From Dicyema japonicum (lineage: Eukaryota; Dicyemida; Rhombozoa; Dicyemidae), in contig RDEW01000072.1 of assembly GCA_011109175.1 (NCBI GenBank), forward strand, positions 122,355 to 186,354: a stretch of 64,000 nucleotides of DNA. The letters run 5' to 3'. Below, piece after piece: positions 23,647 through 35,338 of this stretch (position 1 is its first letter; each line of letters begins with the position of its first letter). The notes below the pieces were generated by a model. The model did no database searches and was not told the origin of the DNA. It worked only from the letters and a program-made list of their open reading frames with translations. A program made the position numbers and the translations under genes.

Positions 23647-24697
23647 CTATTTCGACATATATTTCATAGCTGTTTCGAAAACGGTGAGAGTGATGGCAGC
23701 ATTGGGGACCTGTCTAACAAAATGTGTACCCAGCCCACGGTATAAGGTCAGGACCCCCTCTTCAGACAGAATCCCGGGCAAAGCCTTTCTGAGAGTCTTA
23801 TACTTCGGATTCTCCTCCCGTACACGTGTCCGCAGCACCTCTGCGAATGAACCACCAACAATACCATGTGGATAAGCCACCAAACAAGCAATAGCCTTGG
23901 CACTGGCAGAAAGGAGGGTTCTCTTAAAACCTGAAGCCTCTTCCTTATTTGGAATAAATTTCTCACACAAATGCTCGTAGAGGGAAAAGAATATGACAGT
24001 TTCCGTGATCCCCAAATACGTGGCCGACAGCCCACGGTAGAAAGCCTTCATTCCTTCTTTATAGTAAATCTTTCTGAAAGAGGCGACTATGGTCTGAGTA
24101 GAATTCGACAATCTGTCCAGCTGAAAGCGGGTTTTTAGGACCCAAACAGGATTCATTATGGAGGAGGTGGTGAACCCGCCAAAAGCGGCCGAAGCAACAA
24201 CGTGTGGTAGCCGAAGTTTGTTGTCATTGTTGAACTCGGCGAACTCTTTTCTGGCCCACGTGTAAGAAAAGAAATAAATTGACCTAAAATTTAATTTAAA
24301 AAATAAAATATTTTTTAAGGTGGCGAACCTACTGGGGACTATTCCTAGTAAAGAGGCATTCAAGCCTTTGAAAAGACCGCGGAATCCTTCGTTGTGTTTG
24401 ATTTGTCTAAATAAATAAAATCCACGTGATAAACCGCAGAGAAAAGAAAATATTAGTAAATATATTGTTTCTGACTAAACTTTTATTATTAACAGCACAA
24501 ACACTAAAATATTAAACAAAACAGACTTTCCTCGTATCGAATAGTGTAGAGAGGATTGAAGGCGAGTTTTAAGTACGTCGAGTGGAAACGTTATGACAGT
24601 TCCGATTGTTCCTGCCAGCCTAATTGGGATTTAAACTCATCCAATACGCTCCAGAGGAGAGACTGATAATTCCAGAGTAATTGTTTGAGTCAGACAT
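23647..24697 (-). CDS. Mitochondrial carrier, SLC25A33/36 (Rim2) type
   Basis: Inner-membrane carrier expected to exchange pyrimidine nucleotides between cytosol and matrix. Exons 24648-24697, 24527-24619, 24329-24406, 23865-24283 and 23647-23840; introns 28, 120, 45 and 24 nt; 277 residues. Three carrier repeats are visible by their signatures: FPLDVLKTRLQSS, NPVWVLKTRFQLD and YPHEVLRTRVREE. The second and third are characteristic of the SLC25A33/36 branch, as are FYRGLSATYLGITETVIFF and GTHFVRQVPNAAI. The 45- and 24-nt introns are multiples of three without stops, so an unspliced read stays open; they are called introns because removing them restores SRSIYFF and HEVLRTR. Slightly shorter than vertebrate homologs (about 310-320), mainly at the N-terminus and inter-repeat loops. 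Looks functional. Substrate is inferred from family. Confidence 0.93.
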
Positions 24698-24929
24698 TAC
24701 CGCGTGTTCAACTAGAACTCATGAAACATTTTATTCGATTATTCATAATTTTAATATTTTTTTAATTTATAATTTTACTATATTTAATGAACTTGTGTTT
24801 AAAAAATGTTAAAAGTTAGAAAGATTGAATGAGCATGCAGTTTCCTCTGACTATAGCTATCAAGGTACCCTCTCGAAGCCATCCAGTCGCACGTGGATCG
24901 TAGGACCTTTGGATCGTTGAGTCGATCTG

Positions 24930-25085
24930 AATATCTACAATCATACAGATAGTTTGAGATGATGCCATGCCAATTGAGAGGATTCTCGATCCCCCCAGAC
25001 TCGTCCTCTCCCTTATCGGTCTGGGATTTCTTAGTTAGTTGAGAACTTTTATTTACTTCTCTTTGACACAGTGATCCTTGGGTAA
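24930..25085 (+). pseudogene. Jockey-like LINE 3' end
   Basis: Plus-strand copy of the 3' end that lies on the minus strand at 57980-58110 and 63490-63630 (shared ttctcgatcc..ccagactcgtc, cttagttagttgagaacttttattt, cacagtgatcc..gggtaataataa). Non-functional. Confidence 0.65.
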
Positions 25086-25449
25086 TAATAATTAGATAGT
25101 CGAGTTGTGGGCTAAGGATTCCTGACGTCTCGACACAAATGGGACAAACTAGTGATCCTCCATAATTCTTCGGTACTTCCTTCTCCTCTGATCTTCGGCT
25201 TGCTTAGAAGCATGATCTGGGTCCGAGACTAAAGAAACTCAATAACACATGTATCGTCCAAATATTTAATTAAAATTTTATTTTGAATAATACTAAATTT
25301 AATTATTTTCAAAATTCAATCTTTTGAATAATCTCAGGTTATTCAAATTAGTCGATGTATAGACGAGCTTTTATCTAAAAGAACACTAAATATAGGATGT
25401 CCTGGGTAATCATTTAGTGAAAACCAAAAACCTTGCCGTAAAATAAATT

Positions 25450-25745
25450 ATATTTTAAAGTTATTTATTTTGAGTAGTGATTTTGCTGATAATTTTAAAA
25501 TTTAATGCTGGTAGGGCCGATCACGTGTTTACTTATGTGAATGTCTTTATCAAGACTTACTATTATAATCTAAGTGGATTAAACATCAAAGGAAATTCGA
25601 TTTATCTTAAGATTTCTCCAAATATATTTGGTTTTATAAAATCACCATTTCTCCCGCAACAAAATACTACATATTGGAACATCCCCAACTTGCTACTTGG
25701 TCTAAGATTTTTTTTATGCTCTGCCCTTTTTTTTTCTAATTAGGG
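25450..25745 (+). other. Unassigned 88-codon open frame
   Basis: The frame 25477-25743 starts with a hydrophobic ILLIILKFNAG and has two N-X-S/T sites (NLSG, NTTY), so it could be a secreted-protein exon. No ATG in a convincing context, no joined exon and no recognisable family. Could be chance. Confidence 0.25.
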
Positions 25746-25784
25746 GATGTCATATCCTTCTACTTAAAAAGATAGCCGGTCTCA

Positions 25785-25910
25785 GATTGATATCAAAGGG
25801 GATCATTTGCTCTCACTGAATCTAGAGTGAGTTCTCACAAACGAACTGGAAACAATTAATTTTTCGTTAATTCTTAATTTCTCGGAGTATCCTGAGTTAA
25901 TAAAACTAAA
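25785..25910 (+). repeat. 280-bp dispersed repeat, copy 3 (3' part)
   Basis: Retains gatcatttgctct, an aattaatttt..ttaattctt region and ctcggagtatcctgagttaataaa, the degenerate 3' end of the repeat at 12190 and 42578. Confidence 0.55.
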
Positions 25911-26904
25911 CATTGACATTTTGCACAACACTCATTATTTGGCAATTTAACTTACCTCAAAATGGATTTGGTTCAATGCTTATATGAGCATTTGAATCCA
26001 TAAAAATTGAGTTATATTTCGTTCACCAGACCTGTTTCAGCGTTTCCCGTCGAATCTACGGACTACTTAGAAATTTTAAATTTAGTAATCAGCAAATACA
26101 GATTTGATAAAAATGCCGGTTTTAGTTAGCACAAGTAAATTAAAGAAAATGTATTTATTTTAATAAATTCATATAACATATATTTTAGCCAGTTAATATC
26201 AGCATCGTTAGACCAGCCATACATTTCTTTCAATTAACTGTCGATCAGTACGACGCCCCTTCCCCACTGAGATCTCAAGATCTCAATTGACATGCTCTCA
26301 GCTTCTGGACTAATGGTATTTTCTACAGTTAATATTTCATTTCATTCATTTTTGGAAGGTTTTTACAAATTCTTCATTTAAATTCGTGTGCCCCAACAGA
26401 GCCTCATCCAAACAGGTCAAAATCACAACTCGTCGCAAGGGAGAGAAATAGTCTCCCGGTAGAATATAAAGAAGAATCCGTTTGAATGCCTGCCAAACAT
26501 TGTGCGTCTCTTGATTAGTGTGAATCTGATGAACTAGCGATTACTAGTAATACCAAAGACCGCGGTAACATGATTATTATTATTATTACCACGGTGACAT
26601 CAAACTAATTAATCACTCTAGCAAAGACATCAACTAATAATTATTTGAAAATTTTATAAATTAAATTTTTAATCAGAGAATTTAATTAAAATAATTACAA
26701 TTACTGTTTATTGATATTTACACAATTTAGCGAAAAAGTGATACAATATGCTAAACAGATTATGTGTAAAGACATAATGAGGTTATGAGGTCTATCCACA
26801 TTCTCTTACATAACAGGTATGGTCTCTCCAACTGCATGCAGCAATCAAACCTCAGTTGCACTGTTAAACCGAAAAAACTAAACTATGTGATCTCGACAAA
26901 TTGG
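25911..26904. other. Spacer with an (ATT)n run
   Basis: No gene recognised. A short (att)n tract lies at 26572-26588. Confidence 0.5.
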
Positions 26905-27985
26905 ATCAGAGGTCTCAACTTTTCTCAGGGTTGATCCCTTGAGCTTACACAAGTTCGTTGCGGACGAGCACTTTCTTTTTGGCATTGGTGTCCATCTTTG
27001 TTTTTTCCGATTAATTTCTCCATGAGCGTCGGTGCTTTAATGTTTTTCCCTGTGTACCATCTCTCCGTTAGCTTGAAGGCCCTTTTCTGGGTTGCGGAGA
27101 TTTTCTGGATGTTTGTATAAGAGAGCAAGTGGTCCCCATGAAGTACACGCATATGAAATGCATGGTTTGATATACTGTGAGTAGAGCGTTTTAAGTATAG
27201 GGTGATGTCCAATTTTCCATAGACCTGTTAGGCATTTCAAAGGTTGATTTTCTTCTCACATTTGTTCAGCATGTTAGTGACATGTCTCGAAAAGTTCATG
27301 TGCGTATCGAAAGTCAGACTCAATATTTTTTGCCATTTGCTGAACGGCGATTCTCTTCCCTCCGCAGTAACTTTATTGTCCTGTTTGACAATCTTTTGTC
27401 CGAGGTATAGAGAGTTGTAACAGATTTTTCGGTATTGATTGACATTCGAATTTCATTAAACCATTCAAGTAGTCGATCCATGTGATGTTGTATTCTTTCC
27501 GTTGCTGTTTGGGTGTTCTGATCCCGTGAGGCTAAGACGACATCGTTTGCATAACCCAGAAACAGACCATCTTTTCCATTCGGCGTCGGAATGTCAGCCG
27601 TAAATAGGTTGAATAGTAATGGTAAAAGCGGCGAGCTTCGGGTACTCCATTTGGGAATAAACGGGAGACAGAATGAATGTTTCCAATGCACACTCTACAT
27701 CTTCGTCCGCTAAGGAAGTTCATCAGCCAGCGTTTGAGGTTTTCAAGGATATCTGATTGGTAGATTTTCCATGTTAGGTTCTTCGTCGGCACAGAGTCGA
27801 AAGCTTTGTGGACACAGTTTTCTGGTGTCTTGGCTTGCACAGAAATCCAGACCGAATAAAGTTACTCAGGGATGTGAGGAAGCTCGTTGTGGACCGATCC
27901 TTTTTGAAACTATGCTGGAACGGTTTATCGAGAGTCCTTTCAGTGATTTTTGCGAGGATAAGCTTTTCCAGAATTTTTGACATGG
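26905..27985 (-). pseudogene. Jockey-like LINE, near-complete RT to C-terminus
   Basis: Minus strand from 27985 down: SKILEKLILAKI, QHSFKKDRSTT, then a motif A remnant KAFDSVPTKNLTWK, FLSGRRCRVCIG, a broken GVPQG..LSPLLFNLFTADI, the YADD box as YANDVVLAS, MSINTEKSVTT, LYSQYIKPCISYACTSWG, and a tail with WYTGKNIKAPTLMEKLIG and RPQRTCVSSRDQ. Only a few frameshifts, so it is one of the younger LINE copies here. The same tail occurs at 31630 and 35882. Confidence 0.8.
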
Positions 27986-28764
27986 AGCATAAGAAAGAAA
28001 TAGGCCTGAAGGCCTGAAGGAAGCTTCAAATTTGACTTTTATTTCTAACAAGGACTTATCTATACGATGTCCAATTCAAAAATGCAAAACTTTAAAATTT
28101 TTGGGAATTTTGAGGTTGTTAAATAAAAAAGTTTATTCGCTTAAGAGTGGCGGGTTTCAAAATAGAAAACTCACTTCCATCATGATTTGCAAAAGAATCT
28201 CCTCTGCAAGAAAAGCCGACTCCTCTTTCTTATCCCCCTCCAATACGATCCAGCAGGGTTATTGAGTTGCTTACAGTGCTTTCTAAGAGTTATAAAACGA
28301 CTGATTCAAAAATGAACTGTCCACTGATACTATTTTATTTTTTTAAAGGTTTTCACTTTTACCGAGATTGATCCTTGGTCAGTGCAAATTTGAAGAGAGA
28401 GAAACCATCCACACAGGCGGCGTCCCAAGAAGGTAGTTGTAAATTTGTCTGAAGGTTGAGGTGATAATGTATGAAATATTTACTCTGTTTATGGTTGATG
28501 AAAGTCCATGTCTTAGATAGACAATGAACGGACTCAGAAGACATCAAAAACCTGAGGTTCTGAACAAATTAAGTGTAAGAAGCGTTAAAGATTTGTTTTC
28601 GAATTTTATTAAACCCAAAATTGAAGAACTTGAAAGATAGGATTATTTATCAAATTTTTTATGTTGACTGATTGTAGTGGGATTTTAGTAAATAAAGTCA
28701 AAAATTCATGTTCATGTTTTTTTAAATTGTTTAAAACTTAGAAAAAGTATTTAATCAAAAATAT
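27986..28764. other. Spacer, no gene recognised
   Basis: The 77-codon plus frame at 28032-28265 and the 62-codon minus frame at 28359-28547 have no recognisable motifs. Confidence 0.4.
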
Positions 28765-29275
28765 TATATAAATAAAAAATGCTGCTCTGAATGATGTGAT
28801 CGTCAGAGCTCTGAAGGCTTCAGGCTTCCCAGCACAGCTTGAACCAGTGGGTCTTGATCGAGGAGATGGGAAGAGACCTGACGGGATGACCCTTTTCCCC
28901 TTCACGTCTGGAAGATCTTTGGTCTAAGACGCAACTTGCATAGACACGTTCTCGAGCACGAACATTTTTAAATCGGTTCAGACACCTGGAGCAGCTGCTT
29001 CGACTGCGGAGAACCTAAAAATCAAGAAATATTCTTGCCTCGGGGATCGCTACCGATTTACTCCTGTTGCGACCGAATCATCGGGAGCCGTTGGTCCAAT
29101 GACGGCTGAGTTCTTGCAAGAACTCGGAGGATTGCTTGCCAGAAAGAAAAGGGATCAACGAGAAAGGTTATGGCTAAGACAAAAGATTGGAATAGCCATA
29201 CTCCGAGGGAACTCGTTCGCAATCCACGCAGCAGGCTTCCTAACTGACATTTGTTTAATTGTTAAATATAATAAA
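28765..29275 (+). pseudogene. Non-LTR element C-terminal region, RxxIxRGN family
   Basis: Readable pieces: [48 protein letters not shown], then YRFTPVATESSGAVGP, FLQELGGLLARKKRDQRE and RQKIGIAILRGNSFAIHA. This is the longest copy of the family; one stop replaces the W before DATC. The order GKRPDG...(W)DATCIDT...ES.G..G..RGN is conserved among non-LTR polyproteins. Confidence 0.7.
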
Positions 29276-29394
29276 AATCAAATTTATTGAAAAAAATAAA
29301 TAAAAATAAAAAATTATAAATTAAAAAATTAAAAATTTGGATAAATTCAAAAAAGTCAAAATTTACTTTTTTTGCTATGTTGTGATCGTGGGCC

Positions 29395-29545
29395 GATTAA
29401 TGGAAGCAGACGATCTAGACGAAATCAGGAGACAATGACGACAACGAAAAGGGTGGAAATGGCTAACGGAAATGATCGAAAAACATGGCACAATCGAAAC
29501 CGTAAACTGTGTTTACTGGTAACCTGGACATGCTTTTACTAACTA
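29395..29545 (+). pseudogene. RTE-like LINE tail fragment
   Basis: Reads LMEADDLDEIRRQ, a stop, RQRKGWKWLTEMIEKHG: the very end of the RTE-like pol as at 15000 and 20470. Confidence 0.55.
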
Positions 29546-30414
29546 ACCTGTCAATAAAGTGAAATTTTTATTGATTTTTATTTTTTCTAGTTTTTGAATA
29601 AAAACACTAACGTGTCATCAACTTTTATGCCTCGTTCAATTGAGAGGGTCTTTGAAGAGGTTAAGATTGTTATTAGATAACATCCTGGTGATTTTCTAGC
29701 ACCTTTTTATTGAATCTTTCTTAAGAAAAATTTCAAACTAATAGGTTTATCATTTATTATATTTCACTGGTGTTTCTCTATAAATATCTGATATTCTCAT
29801 TCCATCTACCAACTCTAGGATCAATGAGGTCACTAATGTTTAGTCTAATCTGTTTTTCGTGCATAAGTTGAACATTAAAATTTGTTTGATTGTTTTGGCT
29901 ATCATCTTACTACCCTTCCAAAAAAGTAGAAAATTTATGCCAAAAGAAACTTAACATAAGCTATTTTTGAGTTTTACATGCATTTATCTTGTTAATTCTT
30001 TGATAAAAAAGAAAAATATTAAAATTGGCTATCTTTCCCAAAAAATAATTTTGACTTTAGGTTGTGAGCATTATAAATTTTTTTTGACTTTAGGTTGTTG
30101 AGTATTATAAAAACTTTTTTGAAGCAAAAATTAATAAGACTTTTAATAGAATTGTAATTGAAAGTTGCTTGCCAGAAATCTATCATAATGAACTAGGGAC
30201 CAATTTATATTCGATATTATTTCAATACCTGCTGATATTCATAGGAAATTATAATTTCTCAATATTAAAAATTAAACCAACTTTTTTATATAAAAAAATT
30301 CACTTGCTTCTTACAGTAAACATTCCCTTTCCATATCTCCTGATCACGAAATATCCCAATGTATGCATGTGAAATCTTGCCTAACTCCTGCCGTAAAAAT
30401 TAGGTTTATTATTT
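29546..30414. other. AT-rich spacer, no gene recognised
   Basis: A 67-codon plus frame at 30169-30372 is AT-driven (rich in I, Y, F, K) and not supported as a gene. Confidence 0.4.
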
Positions 30415-31180
30415 TTCAATTTTGTTATAGTATCCAAAATCATTGGTCGTAAAACAAACTGTCCTCCAATGTATAGCTCCCCCACAAATTCACATTCAAA
30501 CGCATCTTTAAGTCCATCAAATGAAAGATCATTTCGTAATTAACAAGAACATAACCTACATCATGTCTGAACAAAGAACCACATTTCAAACCAAAGTTGA
30601 GAATTTTTAGATTCATTAGAGTTAATATTTCTTAAGTAAAAAAATGACGCTGTATCTTCTATGAAGGTTCCATTACCGTCTAACAAAATATTTTTATGTT
30701 TGTCAAGAGAAAGTGATTTATCAAATGGATAAGCGGGATCTATAAAAAAGATAATAGGAATCAGAGGGTCCTTTTGATCCACCATTATTGATAAATTCCA
30801 ATTTTCCCAAGGGGATAGCACGTGTTTCTGATAACTAAAAATAAATTAACTCAAACATACTAGAAACCGAATAATACTAGAAACCGAGTGTTTTTTTAAG
30901 AGAGACATAACCTCTGGTTTAGAAACATTAATGACACCTAATGCTTTCCTAAAAGTATTAATATAATTAAACCACACTCATGTCTAGTTATGACATTTCC
31001 TTATCGTCATTAGATTCTGAATGAGAATAGAAATAGCTGCAGGATTCCATGTCTGTCCCAAAACATATGGCACATTCCAGTTTTAGTAAAGTTGATTTGT
31101 CACAAAATAGTTTTGAATTTCTTTTATTGTCTCCAGAAAAGATAAAAAGAGAATTAAATATCTCTGATATGGACAATTTA
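30415..31180 (-). other. Possible spliced gene of unknown family
   Basis: Two open minus frames in line: 30988-31176 (starts MSISEIFNSLFIFSGDN, contains LECAICFGTDMESC) and 30561-30821 (HVLSPWENWNLSIMVDQ ... LLDGNGTFIEDTASFFYLRN). Between them lie GT..AG pairs and an open stretch KALGVINVSKPEVMSLL. I could not find a set of introns that joins all pieces in one frame, and a further frame (DLSFDGLKDAFECEFVGELY) lies at 30420-30530. The base composition and Asn/Asp-rich content resemble the real genes here more than the transposon debris. The WNLSI..DGNGTFIED run loosely recalls the N-domain of ER glucosidase I, but this is weak. Confidence 0.35.
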
Positions 31181-31629
31181 TATATTATTTACAAGTTCTG
31201 ATAGGGAAAGACAGAGTCATCAACCACGTTATTTTAAAATATAACATTTATTTAAAAATTAATAATAATATTAATATATTTTTTATAATGGATTTTATTC
31301 TTGTGAAATGTGAAGAGAAAGTTTATCTGAATCTTCCCTGTTCAGGTTCAGTGTCTCCTAAGTCCAATAGTCATTCATCCATATGGGAAAAAGGGAAAGA
31401 AAGATCACATCACCTCAGGGACCCGACCAGGTAACCACCTTGGTTGCCAATAAAAATGGTGGATTTTACTTGATGCCATCTTTTCTAATTACTAAGGGTA
31501 TTTATTTATCCCAGGTTCATTCAAGTGAAAGAAACCTGTAGCTAACATAAAAGTAACTGCATAAACCTGTCGCTCCAGAGATCCTTGTGGTGTATCTTAT
31601 TTATTATTTATTTAAGAACACAGTAAAAC

Positions 31630-31836
31630 CAAACCAAGTATTACGTGATCCCGATGCGTTCTACTAGAGATCTTTTCTTGGTCTGGTGTTCCTCCCTAAT
31701 GCTTGCGCATAGCCGTACTGGGTGGCTGACTGAATTTACGGGGCCTAATTCATGCATTCTGAAGTCCAGTCGCATAAGGGCCTCCAGAGGAGTCGGTCCT
31801 CACAAATTCACCGTTTCGCATCTTAAATTAAATTAA
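31630..31836 (-). pseudogene. Jockey-like LINE C-terminal tail
   Basis: Minus strand: PLEALMRLDFRMHELG, SVSHPVRLCA, REEHQ and a final VERIGIT-stop, parallel to 35882-36205 (ERIGIT-stop). Frame mostly open but truncated upstream. Confidence 0.65.
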
Positions 31837-31841
31837 TTTTT

Positions 31842-32010
31842 CATTAACCCGGAAGTTAACAGTAATCGGCTAGTTAAGTGTATCCAATTTTCTGAAAACA
31901 GGTCCTTCAACGTCACACAAATCCATCCTGAACCAGCTTAAAGGTAAAATACGTTTATTGCTTGGAATCGTGGAAACTCCTTCATTGGAGTGAGGGAGAG
32001 CAAAAAATTA
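31842..32010 (-). repeat. 280-bp dispersed repeat, minus-strand copy
   Basis: Reverse complement matches the copies at 12190 and 42578: tttgctct..cactcca, aggagtttccac, a ggatacacttaac region, and the end ttaacttccgggttaat. Confidence 0.6.
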
Positions 32011-32317
32011 ATTAAATTAATTTGACTGAATAATTATTAAGAGTAAAAAATTAGCACGAGAATTTTAGTAATAATAATAAATAAAAAAGCAAAAAAAATC
32101 TGTGGCTCACAATCTTTCCGTTCTCTGAGGGAAAATCGTTAGTATGGAACTGCGATCTGGCTGAGGTAACGAATTGAGATTGCAGTTGTCCGCGGAAACG
32201 CTTACTCTTTCTCGTTATTGTTTATAAATAATATTTTATTTTTAAATAAAATGTGTTATTATCAAAAAATTTAATTAAAATTATTTTGGAGTAATAAATA
32301 ATTAATTAGTAAGTGAA

Positions 32318-33810
32318 ATGCAGCAAAGTGAAGAATGTCATACTAAAGGACTGAATATTATCAAAAATATGTATTTGAACGATGTATTTTCAGTACCCTG
32401 GATTCAACAGTCATGTGCTGTAGATTCAACAACACGTGCAATATTTTGGCAGCTGGACTTTTCTCAGGGAATATTCAAGTGAACATTTAAAACTTACATC
32501 AAGGTTATCAACGTCAGTCTAAATTTTCAAATGTGGAAGCTTGTGGACGATTACATAGAAAAAGAAAAATGTCCATGCACGTGTATAAGATATCTTAGTG
32601 ATTCAATTTTAATCTCTTCATGTATTTATACATTTTTATCCAAGATTCGGTTGGATTGATACAATTTTGGAATTTCCGAGACAAGCTCTGTATCAGAACG
32701 ATTCATGAAAACAGACCTACATTCTCTATAGGAGTGAATCCCTCATCCGACAGGTTCGTGACAGTCGGAGCAGCAGTGACATTCACATGTACGAGGGAGA
32801 AACTGGAAGACACATTTTTAAATTTTATGAAGGGTACCGCACTACAACCATATCTCAGATTTGATAATGAAATTTTAACGGGTCACACCTTATCAGTGTT
32901 TTCAGCTGCCTTTCGTTCTGATTGTGAATTTGTTACTGGTGGGTGGGATAATGTCGTCCTGGTTTGGCCAATTCTGTGATTCATTTTTAGTTTTGGGACA
33001 TTCGACACAATTACTCCACAAGGTTAGATATTTCATTTTACCATATTTCTTGTTTTTACGTTAATCAAGCATTTTGCGGTGGATTCTATGGCAATATAAA
33101 TTTCATACATATTTTAACATAACTTCACGAAACTCATTTTTAAATTGTGTTTTCAAATATTAACGAATGAGGTCGAATAATCAGCGAATTCTGATTTTAC
33201 GCTTATTAAGCATTTTACTCCCATTTTGATCTTTTTATGCAATTTGGATATTGTGGGTATTTTATTAATTTAGATTTTTTTATGCTGGTGAAATTTAAAT
33301 TTATTTTTTGAGTCGTTGGCTGGTTATTTGTAGAGATATTTACGGTCCCCACATTTGTGGTGAGGGAATCGACATTCAACCAACTTCGAATCTACTCTTA
33401 ACCGCATCATGGAGAATTAATGAACCGATTCAGGTGACCACGTGCTTTTTTTGTATAAAAATCGTTCTTAATCAGTAGGTTTGGGACTATGGAAGTGGTA
33501 AACTTCTCAAAAATGTGTTGGAACCCAAGCACGAGAAATCTCTCGTAAGGGAATATTTAACAGTAGTATTATGGGGGGAAGTGGATATCAAATGACCAAA
33601 TACTGTGTCATGGAATGAATCAAAATATATTTAGAGTTTACTCCTACGAGAAAAAAATGGTATTTGCTTAATAAATTGAGGGAACTTGCATCTATTAGTA
33701 ATTTAGAGAGTGGAGTGAATTGCAGTGATGCCGGTTTTAATTTATCTCAAAATCTAATCGCTTTCGGAAGCAGAAATGTTATTTATTTTGCTAAATTTAA
33801 TTTTAATTAA
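32318..33810 (+). CDS. WD40-repeat protein
   Basis: Nine exons: 32318-32370, 32394-32478, 32504-32621, 32645-32961, 32991-33022, 33334-33433, 33479-33544, 33567-33659, 33681-33810. Introns are 23, 25, 23, 29, 311, 45, 22 and about 21 nt. About 330 residues forming a beta-propeller, probably a scaffold. WD signatures: DSTVMCCRFNNTCNILAAG, SYSVGLIQFWNF, GHTLSVFSAAFRS with TGGWDNVVLFWDIR across an intron, and GPHICGEGIDI ... LLTASWR ... VWDYGSGKLL. The last exon ends FGSRNVIYFAKF. Between exons 8 and 9 the frame is off by one; removing one A from the A7 run at 33651-33657 fixes it. The 311-nt intron contains a dispersed repeat. The precise ortholog is unknown. SEM1 follows 45 bp downstream. Confidence 0.82.
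33013..33120 (+). repeat. Dispersed repeat in WD40 intron 5
   Basis: Matches 4948-5045 (ttgtttttacgttaatcaag, ggcaatataaatttcatacat). It accounts for part of the only long intron in this gene and is probably a later insertion. Confidence 0.6.
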
Positions 33811-33814
33811 TAAA
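33809..33814 (+). promoter_or_regulatory. Candidate polyadenylation signal AATAAA
   Basis: AATAAA overlaps the WD40 stop codon (33808-33810) and lies about 40 bp before the SEM1 start. If used, cleavage would fall in the 45-bp gap between the two genes. Confidence 0.35.
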
Positions 33815-33855
33815 ATATTATTTTTAAATTTGAAAACTTTTTTGTCCCTGTGTGT

Positions 33856-34103
33856 ATGAACATGTACGATTTTTGTTTTGACGAGGATGACGACTTTGAT
33901 GATTTTCCAGTTCTAGGTAAAACCAATGTAAGATTCTTAGAGTGGGATGATACTCAAGACGATTTAGCAAATGTCTGGAATATCGACTGGCATGAGGATA
34001 TCATTGAAACCGACTTTTCTCAGGATTTAAAGTACATTAATTTGCTTATTTGAGACGGGAAACTGAAAAAGTCTTTGAAAATAACAGAAATTCCAAATCT
34101 TAG
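33856..34103 (+). CDS. SEM1: SEM1/DSS1, 26S proteasome subunit and BRCA2 partner
   Basis: Exons 33856-33916, 33941-34031 and 34055-34103 with introns of 24 and 23 nt; 66 residues, the usual size for this tiny acidic, largely disordered protein. Diagnostic segments are present: FDEDDDFDDFPV (first acidic binding site), EWDDTQDDLANVWNIDWHED with the conserved tryptophans, and the C-terminal helix DFSQDLKRETEKVFENN. SEM1 stabilises the 19S lid and the TREX-2 and BRCA2 complexes. Without the 23-nt second intron the frame ends early with a sequence unlike the family, so splicing is favoured. The N-terminus before the acidic stretch is shorter than in vertebrates. The start codon is only 45 bp from the stop of the WD40 gene on the same strand. 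Confidence 0.9.
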
Positions 34104-35338
34104 TGTTTTGGTGTAATCTTACTTTATGGTTGAATTTTTCCTCATTATTTTGATTTCTAAGTTAATTTTTCTTAGTATTTGAAATTGTTTGTAGGAAATG
34201 GTATGGAATGGTTTTTTGTGGGGTCAAAGTACGAGCACGAACCGAGTTGATGGCATTACCTAGGACTTGTCAAGATCACCAGTTATCTGGTTTTGGAATA
34301 TACGATATCATGTTGTCTAAAGTGTAGCAGCGTGGTTACTGATTTTTTCTGTTTTTGGCAAATTTGGATGTTTGCTATGTGAAGAATGTAATTGGAAAGA
34401 CTGACTGATTTTAGAATACTTTATGAAAACTAATTGTATGCTAATCTTAGATGATCATGTAATTAACTGAATATCTTTTGGCATAAAATGTGCTTTTTGT
34501 GTTCGTGAGTATCAAAAAAGGAAGAATAATAATAAACACGTGTCGACTAAAATTTATTCTTACTACATTAAAAAAATTTTGAACCTACGTCTTTAGCTAA
34601 TTTGATGGAAAATCGTGGAGTTGCTGATATAATATCACATTTGCAATTAGCAGCTACCATGTGCTAGACTTTACATAACGATTTTTATTAAAAAATAGAG
34701 ATATTAGTGGTATTACCAATCCTCTATACATCGGCCAAAACCCAACGATAACAATTTATTTACTATAGAGTTAGTAGTTTTCTGTAGGCGATTACATCTG
34801 GGTTCTACCTTAAGGCATGGACTCCACATTTGGACTTTTTTTCCTTTTTTGTTTTCTCAAAATGTTTCTCCCAGTTTTATGTAGGCGTCTTGGATCTTTA
34901 ATCTCTTCGTGAAAATGTTGATCCGATCCTCCATAATCCTGATAATTGGTACTTTTCTTCGTCCTCGCATAGACAGTCTCTCAGTTCTTGTTTAAAAAGA
35001 GCTTAATCGCGACTCTGGTTTTTTATAAGAGGATAAAATCTTCTCTTTTTTCTGAGAGAATTATCCCTAAAATCCATAAAGTTGGCTAAGGTGAATAACT
35101 CCCTTGCGTCGTTTAAGAGGTGAACTCAATGATTGAAGAGAAGCGAGTTTTCCTATGTCAACAATTCCCTCTAAAGATTCAATTCTCTTTGTAAAAACTT
35201 ATTTCAGAAGCTCTTCGATTGTACTATTTTTTTGAATATTGAGACAAAAATCCCCTACATTTTCATTACTTTAAATGGTGGCAGAAATGCGTTTCGTCAA
35301 AATATAAGTTGAGGACAGTTTCCACCGATGGTTTAGAT
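34104..35338. other. Intergenic, no gene recognised
   Basis: About 1.2 kb with no supported frame or repeat. Confidence 0.5.

Noticed and set aside
26572-26588. CRISPR-like or satellite array
   Set aside because: Only a short (ATT)n microsatellite; no regularly spaced repeats anywhere in the window.
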